Shown here: positions 32,542-41,057 of the stretch, one piece after another | How positions within the stretch are numbered: position 1 is the stretch's first letter | Layout: every line of letters starts with the position of its first letter | From: Paenibacillus gorillae | GTDB lineage: Bacteria > Bacillota > Bacilli > Paenibacillales > Paenibacillaceae | Direction of reading: 5' to 3' | Length of the DNA: 41,868 nt | Assembly (NCBI RefSeq): GCF_000513275.1 | Contig: NZ_CBVJ010000140.1 | Coordinates: forward strand, 1 to 41,868 | Translations under genes and position numbers: made by a program | Notes under the pieces: model-generated | Told to the model about the DNA's origin: nothing | What the model saw: the letters and a program-made list of their open reading frames with translations, nothing else | The model's database searches: none

Positions 32542-33793
32542 TTACCCTATCACTTCACCACTACTCTTCTGCTCCTTAGGCAGCGTCAGAAATACGAGCA
32601 ACCCGATAACAAACAATGGAATGATGGATAAAATGCTAATCTTAGCGTTGCCTGTTACCGTCGTCGTTATCGACATAATGAACGGTCCGAGAATAGCTGC
32701 GAATTTGCCGAATATGTTGTAAAAACCGAAAAACTCATTCGAGTTTTCCTTCGGAATAATCTTGGCAAAGTAGGAGCGGCTCAAAGCTTGAATGCCGCCT
32801 TGTGCGGACCCAATTAATGCTCCCAGAATAAAAATATGCCATACGGACGAAATAAAAAAGGCAGCTACACAAGACACAATATACGTAATAATGCCGGCAA
32901 TAATCATCGCTCTTGTCGAATATTTCTTTGCTAAATTCCCGTACAGAATCGCAAAAGGAAATGCGATAATTTGAATGATTAACAATATCCCTAACAGCGT
33001 GAATGTATCCAATGCATCCGCACCCAGCACCGCAGTTGCATAGGGCACGACCATTTTAATAATCGTATCGACTCCATCAATATAACAAAAGTAAGCAATT
33101 AGAAATACAAACACGACTTTATAGCTGCGAATTTGTTTGAACGTTTGAGCAAGCCTTTTGAAGCTGTTTACGACCGGACGCGGTTCAGGCTCAACATAGT
33201 AACGCTGCTGAACGTCTCTAACCATCGGAATCGTGAGCAGTCCCCACCACAATGCTGTCATAATAAAGCCGATCTGATAGCCAATTGCTTTGTCCATGCC
33301 CATTAAGAAGATCAATGCCAGGCTAATACCGAAAGGAATTACGCTAGCAATATAGCCATAAGCAAAACCTCTTGATGAAACCTTATCCATGCGGTCGTCA
33401 TTCGATACATCCACTAGAAATGAATCATAAAAGATATTAGAGCCTGCAAAGCCAATTGCGGATAATACATAAAACAGAATCAGCAGCTGCCACTGGCCGC
33501 TAGCCGGAGAAACAAAAGCTAGAGACAACGTGGATAAAACACCGACCAAAGCTAAAAAACAGGAAGAAGCGCTTTTTCTTATCTTTATAGTCGGCTAGCG
33601 TTCCTAGAATCGGACTAAGAACGGCAACAATAATACTTGCTAATGAATTGAAATAGCCTAGATCCATGCTGCTGTCCACATTGTTGAACATGCCGAATAC
33701 AATCGGCAATAACGCCGTTGTGACCGCTAATGAATAGGCCGAATTCCCGCAATCATATAAAATCCAAGATCTTTCTTCTCTGGTCAGCTTCAT
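32542..33793 (-). pseudogene. UMF1-type MFS transporter, frame broken in a T6 run
   Basis: Two frames give the parts of one 12-helix permease of about 420 residues. The N-terminal part (MKLTREERSWILYDCGNSAYSL to KDKKKRFFLFF) is the UMF1/Atg22-like opening. The rest (ALVGVLSTLSLAF... to LPKEQKSSGEV) lies in another frame. The break is at six T (minus strand; A6 at 33554-33559). Removing one T restores a normal protein. The start ATG 33793 follows GGGAGG. It may be a real pseudogene, a phase-variable gene or a sequencing slip. Substrate unknown. Confidence 0.8.
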
Positions 33794-33947
33794 AGACATC
33801 CTCCCGAATATCATCATTGCGCAATTGTAACATGTTTCCAGTCACCCAATGGTCATGCTAATATTATATTCCTATTAAGAAGACGTAAAGTTGAGACTAT
33901 CCCAATACCCAATAGGATCACTCCAAGCATGCAAGTCCTCTAATAAG

Positions 33948-33996
33948 CAAAGACGCCTCCAACTCACTGTAGAAGTGCCTGGAAGCGTGTCTTTTT
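33948..33996 (-). terminator. Imperfect hairpin after the GntR gene, possible terminator
   Basis: AGACGCcTCCA and TGGAaGCGTgTCT pair with bulges around a loop. The plus strand has a T5 run after it; on the minus strand only GTCTTTGC follows. It lies 27 bases beyond the stop of the minus-strand GntR gene. Confidence 0.4.
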
Positions 33997-34022
33997 ACAT
34001 GTTTATTCGGAACCAGTCATCC

Positions 34023-34742
34023 TTATTTCCGTTCTCGCCGGATCCAAAAACTAAATACATCATTTCGCAAATAGTCGAAGGAATACAGCACCTCTTTATT
34101 CTTCTCATCATAATGAAGCTGCTTCATCAGAATAACAGGCGCTTCTTCTTCCTCATCGCCCTGCAGTCTCGCTGCATACTTGTCTTTCTTCAAGGGGACA
34201 AGCAGTTCTGTGTCTGCTCTAGCAATATTGATTTTGCATTTATCCTCTAGAAAACCGAATAACGATCCGGAGAAATCTACACGATCAAACGCATCCCCGA
34301 CTAACTCTTTAGGCAAAATGTTGATCGAATAAGCGACAGGCTGGCCGTCGGCATAACGAATACGTTCCAGCTTAATAACTGCGCTGTTCTCTTCAATATT
34401 GAGCGCATCCGCCCATTCTTTTCTGCACGGCACTTCTCCAATCATTTCTTTCTTCTCTTCCTCATTCAAGCCCGCTACTTTAATCATCGTACCTATACTT
34501 TGCAGCATCTCAAGCCGGCTTGGAATACTCGGAAGCGGTTGAATGACGAAGGTGCCTACGCCATGCTTCACAAGCAGCTTGCCCTCCTGCTCCAGCAGCT
34601 TAAGGGCAGCACGCAGCGTCTCTCTGCTCACATTAAAATATTTTGCCAGCTCATATTCCGCCGGCAGCCGTTGCCCAACCTTCCAGAGCTTATTGTCGAT
34701 CATTTTCTCGATTTCCAGCTTAATCGTCTGATAGCTTCCCAT
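34023..34742 (-). CDS. GntR/HutC family transcriptional regulator (UTRA domain)
   Basis: This 239-residue regulator has an N-terminal winged HTH (LEIEKMIDNKLWKVGQRLPAEYELAKYFNVSRETLRAALKLLEQEGKLLVKHGVGTFV, about 6-66). A C-terminal UTRA ligand-binding domain follows (IKLERIRYADGQPVAYSINILP...DTELLVPLKK...LMKQLHYDEKNKEVLYSFDYLRNDVFSFWIRR). It is the last gene of the sugar-importer operon, 26 bases after the IMPase-like gene. The palindrome at 39463-39482 before the first gene fits the GTCTAGAC-type sites of HutC regulators, so it probably controls its own operon. The effector is likely a sugar phosphate or similar (inference). Confidence 0.9.
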   Translation of the reverse strand: MGSYQTIKLEIEKMIDNKLWKVGQRLPAEYELAKYFNVSRETLRAALKLLEQEGKLLVKHGVGTFVIQPLPSIPSRLEMLQSIGTMIKVAGLNEEEKKEMIGEVPCRKEWADALNIEENSAVIKLERIRYADGQPVAYSINILPKELVGDAFDRVDFSGSLFGFLEDKCKINIARADTELLVPLKKDKYAARLQGDEEEEAPVILMKQLHYDEKNKEVLYSFDYLRNDVFSFWIRRERK

Positions 34743-34768
34743 TTCGCCTGGCCCCGCTTTTTATGAAT

Positions 34769-35542
34769 TCAATCCTGAATAAGTAAGCTTTCCTTAAAGA
34801 TATCATATAGCCGGTCATTACTACAGAGAGTAAGTGAATGCTCATTAACTTCCAGCCTCTGTACGATTCCGCCCGCTTCCTCAACAATTAACGCACCTGC
34901 ACACATATCCCAATCATTAAGATCAAACTCCCAGAAGCCGTCAAAATACGAAGCGGCCACAAAACATAAATCGAGCGCAGCGCTCCCGGTACGCCGAATG
35001 CCAGCCACCTGACTAATCATACGCTTGAAGTATTCCAGGTTCATATATTCGGAAAAGCCGCCGCCAGGAAATCCGGTGGCGAGCAAACTCTTTTCCAATT
35101 GGGCAGTTGCGGATACGAAGATACGCTTCCCGTTCAGATAAGCGCCGCCTCTTCTAGTTGCATAGAACTTCATATTGAGCCATGGCGAATAGACCATGCC
35201 GGCCTGCGTAACGCCTTTATGCTGTAAAGCAATCGAAATCGAAGATAGAGGAAAACGATGAATGAAATTCGTCGTGCCATCAATGGGATCAATTACCCAT
35301 AAATAATTGCTATCACTGGCATAGCTCCCTTTCTCCTCGGTGAGAATGCTATGCTCCGGATAAGCTTTGCGAATACATTCGACTAAAATTTCTTCGGATT
35401 TCACATCTGCATTGGTAACGAAATCCGTCGCATAGCCCTTTGTACGAACCTGAAGCTGATTTTGCTCATTGGCGATTTTCTGATAAACAGCGACCTTGTC
35501 TACCCAAGATTCTATTTCTATCATTAACTGATCTAAATTCAT
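34769..35542 (-). CDS. Inositol monophosphatase family phosphatase
   Basis: This 257-residue Mg-dependent phosphatase is of the IMPase/SuhB fold. Metal-site motifs are LTEEKGSY (Glu), VIDPIDGTTNFIHRFP (Asp-Pro-Ile-Asp-Gly-Thr) and FDLNDWDMCAGALIVEEAGG near the end. The start ATG 35542 follows AAGGAA with ten bases between. In this operon it probably dephosphorylates a product of the imported compound. True inositol phosphate is one option, but the family also acts on fructose bisphosphate, PAP and sugar phosphates. Confidence 0.88.
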   Translation of the reverse strand: MNLDQLMIEIESWVDKVAVYQKIANEQNQLQVRTKGYATDFVTNADVKSEEILVECIRKAYPEHSILTEEKGSYASDSNYLWVIDPIDGTTNFIHRFPLSSISIALQHKGVTQAGMVYSPWLNMKFYATRRGGAYLNGKRIFVSATAQLEKSLLATGFPGGGFSEYMNLEYFKRMISQVAGIRRTGSAALDLCFVAASYFDGFWEFDLNDWDMCAGALIVEEAGGIVQRLEVNEHSLTLCSNDRLYDIFKESLLIQD

Positions 35543-35559
35543 GTTATCACAGTTCCTTA

Positions 35560-36474
35560 TTATATGAACTCCACGCTGCATTGCTCGGCATCCACACGAA
35601 GAATCCGATGAGTGGTCGCTACAGCTTCCGTATAGTATAGCTTCGCCTTACTATGCTCCGAGATCATCGCTTCAATCTCTTTATGCGGAAGCTGATACGT
35701 TCCTTTATCATCAGCACTAACAATGACAGCTTGTGGGTTGATGCTGCTCAGCCACTCCCCTGAAATCTGATGCCGGTCACCATGATGCGGAGCTTGCACG
35801 ACAGCGATGTTCTTAAGCTCCTCGCAGTAAGGCACCCAAAAGCTCAAGGCCACATCAGAAGTAAGCAGCACGATCGATTCACCTTTATAGCTAATGATGG
35901 CTGCCATGGCCGTCGAATTCAGCATCCGGTCAATTCGGTTTAAAGACTCCGCTTGTTGTTTAAGACAGCTCATGTCGAGATTATTTAGCTCTAGCTTCAG
36001 TTGTTCCAGTTTATGCATGTCCGGCATTAGCAGCTTATAAGTTAACTCCTGCTCGTAAAATGCTGTAGGCTTCTCTACAATATCGACAGGGATACGAAGC
36101 TCCTTCGCTTGATTCAAAATTTGAATATATAGCGACAGTGACGCAAGCATTGGCGTCGAACAATCCATCATTCCGCTTTCCAATATAAATTCAGGCAGCA
36201 TCAGATGGATTTTTATTTCGCCAATTGGAATATGGCCTATAATCTCATGCACTCCGCCAATATGATCCCTATGAAAATGTGTGAGGACGAGCACATCAAT
36301 TTTTTCAATATGCTGCTCTCGAATATATTGGGTGAGACTGCATCTGCGCGGATTCGTACTCGCATGAATATCTCCGCCATCCACAACAAGGCAAAAGCGC
36401 TGAGCACCATATGTATACCGGATAACCGTCGCTTCACCAAAGCCTACATTCAAAAAATCAATGACGCAATTCAT
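35560..36474 (-). CDS. Metallo-beta-lactamase-fold hydrolase (ComEC C-terminal-like)
   Basis: This protein of about 304 residues has the HxHxDH motif as THFHRDHIGG (about 73-82), FCLVVDGGD before it, LTSDVA and the later APHHGDRHQ. It closely follows the soluble ComEC/Rec2-like MBL subgroup, which includes phosphodiesterases. The start ATG 36474 follows GGTGGGG, overlapping the end of the permease gene by 17 bases. No signal peptide is seen, so it acts in the cytoplasm. With the phosphatase next to it, a phosphodiester substrate entering by the importer is an attractive but unproven idea. Confidence 0.85.
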   Translation of the reverse strand: MNCVIDFLNVGFGEATVIRYTYGAQRFCLVVDGGDIHASTNPRRCSLTQYIREQHIEKIDVLVLTHFHRDHIGGVHEIIGHIPIGEIKIHLMLPEFILESGMMDCSTPMLASLSLYIQILNQAKELRIPVDIVEKPTAFYEQELTYKLLMPDMHKLEQLKLELNNLDMSCLKQQAESLNRIDRMLNSTAMAAIISYKGESIVLLTSDVALSFWVPYCEELKNIAVVQAPHHGDRHQISGEWLSSINPQAVIVSADDKGTYQLPHKEIEAMISEHSKAKLYYTEAVATTHRILRVDAEQCSVEFI

Positions 36475-37339
36475 CTTGAGCCCCACCTATTGAACGTTTA
36501 ATATAAAAGACTGAGAATACAAGGACCAGTCCAGCCATGACGATTGCCGCTGCTGAACCGTAACCAATTTGCAGATTGTATACGCCTTGCCGATAAATAT
36601 ACTGCGTGATCGTCGTTGTAGAATTCGCAGGTCCGCCGCCGGTCAGAATGTTAACCTTATCGAATAATCTAAAGGTATCAATCGTACGCAGCAAAATGAC
36701 AAACAATAGTGCAGGCATAATATTAGGAACGGTAATATGTCTGAAAATGCTCATCGAATTCGCTCCGTCTACTTTAGCCGCCTCGTATTGCGATTTGGGA
36801 ACAGCCTGCAGAGCCGCATAGATTAACAAAAATGCAAATGGCGTCCACTGCCAAACATCGATAAAGAGAATCGCATAAAATGCTATGCGAATATCCATCA
36901 GAAAGTTAAATGGATCGAATCCGAACCAGGACAGCATATGATTGATGATTCCATTATGATTGCTCAGCATCATCTGCCAGATTAGAGCTACCGTAACGGG
37001 CGGCAATAAGGAGGGTATCAGAATCGATACCCGCAATATTTTCACCCCGCGCTTCATGCTTTCAACCAGCACGGCAATAGCCAGACCGACTATCGTCTCA
37101 ATTGCAACTGCAAGCAGCATGAATCTGGTCGTATTCCAGACCGCTTGCTGGAACACCTCGTCCTTCACGACTTTCATATAATTGCTTAACCCGACGTATT
37201 GCTTCGCTTCACTTGCTAAGTAGTAATAGTCCGTAAAGCTGTTAACAATCGTGTAGACAATTGGGAATACCGTCAAACCCGTTAGCAGAATGAGAACCGG
37301 AGCCAGCATGATCCACTGAAAGCGACGTTTACTATGCAA
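36458..37339 (-). CDS. Carbohydrate ABC transporter permease (MalF/UgpA type)
   Basis: This 293-residue inner-membrane permease of a CUT1 importer has six helices. The start MLAPVLILLTGLTVFPIVYTIVNSF is characteristic. The EAA coupling loop is YEAAKVDGANSMSIFRHITVPNIMPALLF (about 205-232). It pairs with the MalG-type permease encoded first in the operon and with the binding protein between them. Confidence 0.93.
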   Translation of the reverse strand: MHSKRRFQWIMLAPVLILLTGLTVFPIVYTIVNSFTDYYYLASEAKQYVGLSNYMKVVKDEVFQQAVWNTTRFMLLAVAIETIVGLAIAVLVESMKRGVKILRVSILIPSLLPPVTVALIWQMMLSNHNGIINHMLSWFGFDPFNFLMDIRIAFYAILFIDVWQWTPFAFLLIYAALQAVPKSQYEAAKVDGANSMSIFRHITVPNIMPALLFVILLRTIDTFRLFDKVNILTGGGPANSTTTITQYIYRQGVYNLQIGYGSAAAIVMAGLVLVFSVFYIKRSIGGAQDELRH

Positions 37340-37371
37340 TTCTGTAACACTCCTTCATACCGTGAGAACCA

Positions 37372-38583
37372 TTATTGCATAATCTGATCGATTGCTTGAT
37401 TGGCATCAGACAGGGCTTTCTCTACGGACTTTGTTCCTGCAATGGCTGCGGAAAGCTCACTGCCAAGCGCTTCTTCTACACGGGACCATTTTGGCGTTCT
37501 TGGCCGAGCTACAGAGTTTTGCAGCGCTTCTAGCTGAGTTGGAAAGTGCTTGTACTTTGCCGATAATTCTTTATCTAGGTATACGCTTTTCCGGGTGGGA
37601 ACTCCGCCATGCTCCACCATCTTTTTCTGAGTTTCACTACTCGTAATAAACGTCAAGAACTTCGCCGCCAGCTCAGGGTTCTTCGCATTGGCCGTTACAC
37701 CCATCATCCAGTTGCCAATCATCCCGGTTGCAGCCGTCTCAGCATTGGCCGTTCCTTTAGCCGGAATTGGAGCATAATCCGCACTCGCATCTTCCCCTTT
37801 AATAAACCATGACGGCCAGCCTAGTGCCATCGCAGCGCGCCCTTCAGACACAGAGCTAACGATATCCGTCGTCTCATAGTTCGAACCGACAGCCAATAAT
37901 TGAATGTAAGTGTTCAATGCTTGTTTTGCAGGCTCGGAATTCACTTGTGCTTTCCAAGCATCATCAAATACTTGACCTCCATAAGCCCACAGAATCGGCA
38001 AGAAATCGGAAACGATCGGGTTGCCTTGCTGACCGCGAATGACATAGCCTGAAGCACCATCAGCATGAAGGTCTTTAGCTATCGTAAGTACCTCTTCCCA
38101 GCTTTTTGGAACGTCATAATTGTGACTCTCAAGCAGCTGTTTGTTATAGAAAAAGAGTTGAACATTTCCCGAGAACGGCAGTGCGTACAGATCACCAGTC
38201 GCATAAGGATTTTTACCCAAGGCAATGGAGGATTCTTCGAAATCATCATCTGCCTCTACACCAAGCTTGGACAAGTTAGCGAAAATTCCCCCTTCACTAA
38301 ACTCCGGCATCCAAGGGTCATCCGCCATAATCAGATCATAAGCGCCTTGCTTGTTTTTAGCGTCCAGTGATACTTTCTGTTTAAGATCTGCCGCTTCAAG
38401 CCCAATGATCTCAACCTTAACCTTATGCTCCTTCTCGAATGCTTCCTTCACAGCTTCCATTGCCGTCACATGCGAGCCGCCGCGTGCAGCGATGACCAGT
38501 CTGTCCGGTCCTTTCGCTGAACAAGCCGTAAAAATCGACACCATCATAACTAAGCTTAGTAATATCGCAAAACGTTTTTTCAT
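37372..38583 (-). CDS. Extracellular sugar-binding lipoprotein (ABC importer, family 1)
   Basis: This 403-residue binding protein is lipid-anchored: the lipobox is IFTAC with C at about 21. The core matches family 1 solute-binding proteins: LVIAARGGSHVTAMEAVKEAFEKEHKVKVEI, YDLIMADDPWMPEFSEGGIFANLS, LYALPFSGNVQLFFYNKQLLE, and SWEEVLTIAKDL. It lies between the two permease genes. The preferred sugar cannot be read from the sequence. Confidence 0.93.
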   Translation of the reverse strand: MKKRFAILLSLVMMVSIFTACSAKGPDRLVIAARGGSHVTAMEAVKEAFEKEHKVKVEIIGLEAADLKQKVSLDAKNKQGAYDLIMADDPWMPEFSEGGIFANLSKLGVEADDDFEESSIALGKNPYATGDLYALPFSGNVQLFFYNKQLLESHNYDVPKSWEEVLTIAKDLHADGASGYVIRGQQGNPIVSDFLPILWAYGGQVFDDAWKAQVNSEPAKQALNTYIQLLAVGSNYETTDIVSSVSEGRAAMALGWPSWFIKGEDASADYAPIPAKGTANAETAATGMIGNWMMGVTANAKNPELAAKFLTFITSSETQKKMVEHGGVPTRKSVYLDKELSAKYKHFPTQLEALQNSVARPRTPKWSRVEEALGSELSAAIAGTKSVEKALSDANQAIDQIMQ

Positions 38584-38598
38584 CTCTCGTATCCTCCT

Positions 38599-39441
38599 CT
38601 ATTCTTTTACTGCACCAGCAGTTAGACCATTCATCAAATGTTTTTGCATGAACATCGCGATAATGAGCACAGGAAGCATCGATATGATGCCGCCGCTTGC
38701 CACCTTGCCCCACTCCGTTAATTCTTGCTCGCTGTTGAGCGTTGCCAGCTTCAATGGAATCGTGAAATCACTCGGGCTCTGAATAAAAATGACGCTGTAC
38801 AAATATTCATTCCACGAAGCCATAAACGACAGAATCGTAACGGCGGCAATACCCGGCAGTACCAGGGGTAAAACGACCTTGTAGTAAATCGTGAACTCCG
38901 AAGCCCCGTCAACTCTTGCGCTCTCTTCGATTTCATTCGGGACACTAGTGAAGAATGCAAGCATAAACCAGATGACGAGCGGCAAATTTACTAGAATATG
39001 AGCTAGAATGATGGGGATTTTCGTATTCAAGAGCCCTAGTTCGTTCATCAATATGTAGAGCGGTAATGCAAAAGTGATGGGAGGCAGCACTCGAACAAGC
39101 AATATCCATATCAGCAGTGATTTATTGTAAGCGATCGAAAAGCTTCTTCGTCCCAATACATAAGCGCTGGACAAGCCGCATACCATGACAATCGTTAGCG
39201 ATATTGCTGTAATGATGAAACTATTGAATAGCGGAAGGAGATAATTCTCCGTTGTGAAAATGCTGATCATATGCTCGAATGTGATGGAGCTGGGCAGCAA
39301 CGATACATTTTTGAATACATCCTCTGATCGCTGCAGCGCCATGTTCACCATCCAATAAATCGGAAACAGGGTAGCAACTAGAACCACAACCAGCAGCCCG
39401 TGTTTGGGATGCAACTTCAAACTCATTCTTGTGCTGTTCAA
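38599..39441 (-). CDS. Carbohydrate ABC transporter permease (MalG/UgpE type)
   Basis: This permease of about 280 residues has six helices and the EAA loop EIEESARVDGASEFTIYYKVVLPLVLPGIAAV (about 185-215). I favour the TTG start at 39441 because AGGAG lies six bases upstream. An ATG at 39462 would need translation with no site of its own. It heads the operon of permease, binding protein, permease, MBL hydrolase, phosphatase, regulator. No ATPase gene is present, so a shared MsmX-type ATPase is probably used. Confidence 0.9.
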   Translation of the reverse strand: MNSTRMSLKLHPKHGLLVVVLVATLFPIYWMVNMALQRSEDVFKNVSLLPSSITFEHMISIFTTENYLLPLFNSFIITAISLTIVMVCGLSSAYVLGRRSFSIAYNKSLLIWILLVRVLPPITFALPLYILMNELGLLNTKIPIILAHILVNLPLVIWFMLAFFTSVPNEIEESARVDGASEFTIYYKVVLPLVLPGIAAVTILSFMASWNEYLYSVIFIQSPSDFTIPLKLATLNSEQELTEWGKVASGGIISMLPVLIIAMFMQKHLMNGLTAGAVKE

Positions 39442-39462
39442 AATGTTCTCCTTCCCCTTCAT

Positions 39463-39482
39463 TTGTCTAGACGTCTATACAA
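39463..39482 (-). promoter_or_regulatory. Operator-like palindrome before the sugar importer operon
   Basis: TTGTCTAGACGTCTATACAA is a 20-base inverted repeat with one mismatch. It can also be read as two direct GTCTANAC blocks. The GTCTAGAC core is typical of GntR/HutC operators such as DasR and NagR sites. The operon encodes such a regulator at its far end. Confidence 0.7.
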
Positions 39483-39583
39483 CTACTATAAAATTGAGGT
39501 GTTAACGGTTTGTCATCGTTTTATTAATAATTGGTTAAGGGAGCGGGAGTGGAATTGAGTTGGCATGGTAACGGAATGAAATG

Positions 39584-39638
39584 TAAAAAAAGGCACGACC
39601 ATGAAGTCTCCTATAGGAGAACTTCTTGATCGTGCCTT
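39584..39638 (-). terminator. Long hairpin with minus-strand T7 run
   Basis: AAGGCACGA / TCGTGCCTT and GAAGT / ACTTC enclose the self-complementary CTCCTATAGGAG. Seven A before it on the plus strand make a U-run on the minus strand. No minus-strand gene lies close upstream, so it may end transcripts coming from the displaced groEL region. Confidence 0.6.
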
Positions 39639-39671
39639 AGCTGCTAATAACCTGCTTGTCGGTTTATTTTA

Positions 39672-39970
39672 TGTTCTATGAGCGTAAAAAAGTTCCTCTT
39701 TTATAGAGGAACGCGAACATAGAATAAACTGCAGAAAATGTGATTTCATTAAAAAAAGGGCTCCCGAAGGAGCCCTCAGAGTATCGAGAAAGTCCTATGG
39801 ACTTTTCGACACTTTTATTTTTATTTGGGGTGGTTCTCGTCTTAGCAAAGAAAAATCGATTTAAAACGATCTGAGAACCACATTTAGGTGAAAAATTTCG
39901 AGAGATTTAGGCCCCTACAAAAAATAAGGGGTTTCTCTACAGCCTGAGGGTTCCCGAAGGAGCCCTAAAC
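39672..39970. repeat. Cluster of hairpins in a gene-free stretch
   Basis: Hairpins lie at about 39672-39727, 39751-39775 (GGGCTCC-CGAA-GGAGCCC with T7 on the minus strand, a strong terminator), 39781-39812 (GTATCGAGAAAGTCC/GGACTTTTCGACAC, T-rich after it on the plus strand), 39829-39882 (GTGGTTCTC/GAGAACCAC) and 39899-39938. The last, 39948-39966, is almost the same as the second (GGGTTCC-CGAA-GGAGCCC). No convincing gene lies in 39463-40320. Confidence 0.65.
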
Positions 39971-40000
39971 CCTTGATACTACAGGATTTTCCAAAGATTA

Positions 40001-40018
40001 TTACATCATGCCGCCCAT
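40001..40018 (-). pseudogene. Probable groEL 3' tail (Met-Gly-Gly-Met-Met-stop)
   Basis: The minus strand reads ATG GGC GGC ATG ATG TAA, the usual last codons of groEL. Upstream codons are not groEL. Together with terminators just downstream, this looks like the short 3' copy left at one end of an element integrated in groEL. It is only five codons, so chance is possible. Confidence 0.5.
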
Positions 40019-40130
40019 GAGACAAATACGTTTTTATGTGTTTTTAGAGTCTTTTTGTGGTGATTTTATCCGATAATCTTGAAAAATTGGTTCGATAAAT
40101 CCGTGTAAACACGATGCGTGCGTGTGGTTC

Positions 40131-40166
40131 GTGGGCAAAATGTGGGCATCTTGTAGGCATCTTGTG
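40131..40166. other. Recombinase arm-site-like direct repeats
   Basis: GTGGGCAAAAT-GTGGGCATCTTGTAGGCATCTTG contains GTGGGCA twice and GGCATCTTG twice within 36 bases. Similar GTGGGCA repeats flank tyrosine-integrase genes in many Firmicutes elements. It lies 113 bases from the groEL-like tail, consistent with an attachment site. Confidence 0.4.
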
Positions 40167-40349
40167 TGTTACGGCGTGCTGCTACGGGATATTGAACGTT
40201 GAAGGTATCGGTACATAATTGATACATTATTGTTACACGAATAAAAGCGATTTCTGTGCGCCGCGGCGGTGTCCGTCATGCAAACTTTAGGTTATAGTAA
40301 TAAAAATGAGCTGATTTCATGCTTGTGAAATTGACCGATAAACGGAGAA

Positions 40350-40974
40350 ACAGATTAACCATAAGCGCGTGTATCGTCTGATGAAGATAAAGGGATTCAG
40401 TCTGTCATTCGCAGAAAGAAAAACAAATATGAGCGTTCTACGCCACAGCAGGTAGCTGAGAACGTATTAAACCGTCAGTTTCAAGCTGAAGCTCCAAACG
40501 AGAAGTGGGTAACGGATGTAACTGAACTTAAAGACGGCAATGGTCAGGTAGCATATTTAAGCGCGATTCTATACCTTCACGATATCGATTGTTTCTTATG
40601 TACTGGGGCACTCCAATAATAATCCCCTCGTGTTTAAGACATTGAAGTTGGCGCTAAAGCAGCACTAAGGAGCAAAAAACTCCTTCACAGCGACCGTGGC
40701 TTCCAGTATATGTCTCTGAGCTTCAAGAAGATGTTGGACAAGGCTAAACAAAAGCAGAGCATGTCAAGAGTTGGACGTTGCATTGATAACAGACCCATGT
40801 GAATCCTTTTGGGAAAGGTTGAACTGTGTGAAGTATTATTTGCATAAATACCAACCCTTCGAGTAGTTAAAGAACGACATTGACGCTTATTTTCACTTTT
40901 AAAATTACGAACAATTACAGAAAAGAATAAACAGCCTCAGCCCCATGGAATTCAGGGCTAAGGCCGCTTCATAG
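40350..40974 (+). pseudogene. Decayed IS3-family (IS150-like) transposase OrfB
   Basis: Broken reading frames carry recognisable DDE transposase pieces: NHKRVYRLMK, an RRKKNKYERSTPQQVAENVLNR-like stretch, FQAEAPNEKWVTDVTEL, LLHSDRGFQY, SMSRVGRCIDN, ESFWG-like and the tail SPMEFRAKAAS followed by TAG. At least three frame shifts and one stop separate them. The segment 40989-41015 (TACTGTCTACTTGACGGGGGCAGTTCA) looks like the right end of the element. The left end is missing. Confidence 0.8.
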
Positions 40975-41057
40975 ATCTTTATTTTTTGTACTGTCTACTT
41001 GACGGGGGCAGTTCAATTTGCAGCATATTTCAGGAAATTTGTTGTTCGTGTATTAAT

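Noticed and set aside
40350..40974. Active IS3 element
   Set aside because: Several frame shifts and stops, missing left end.
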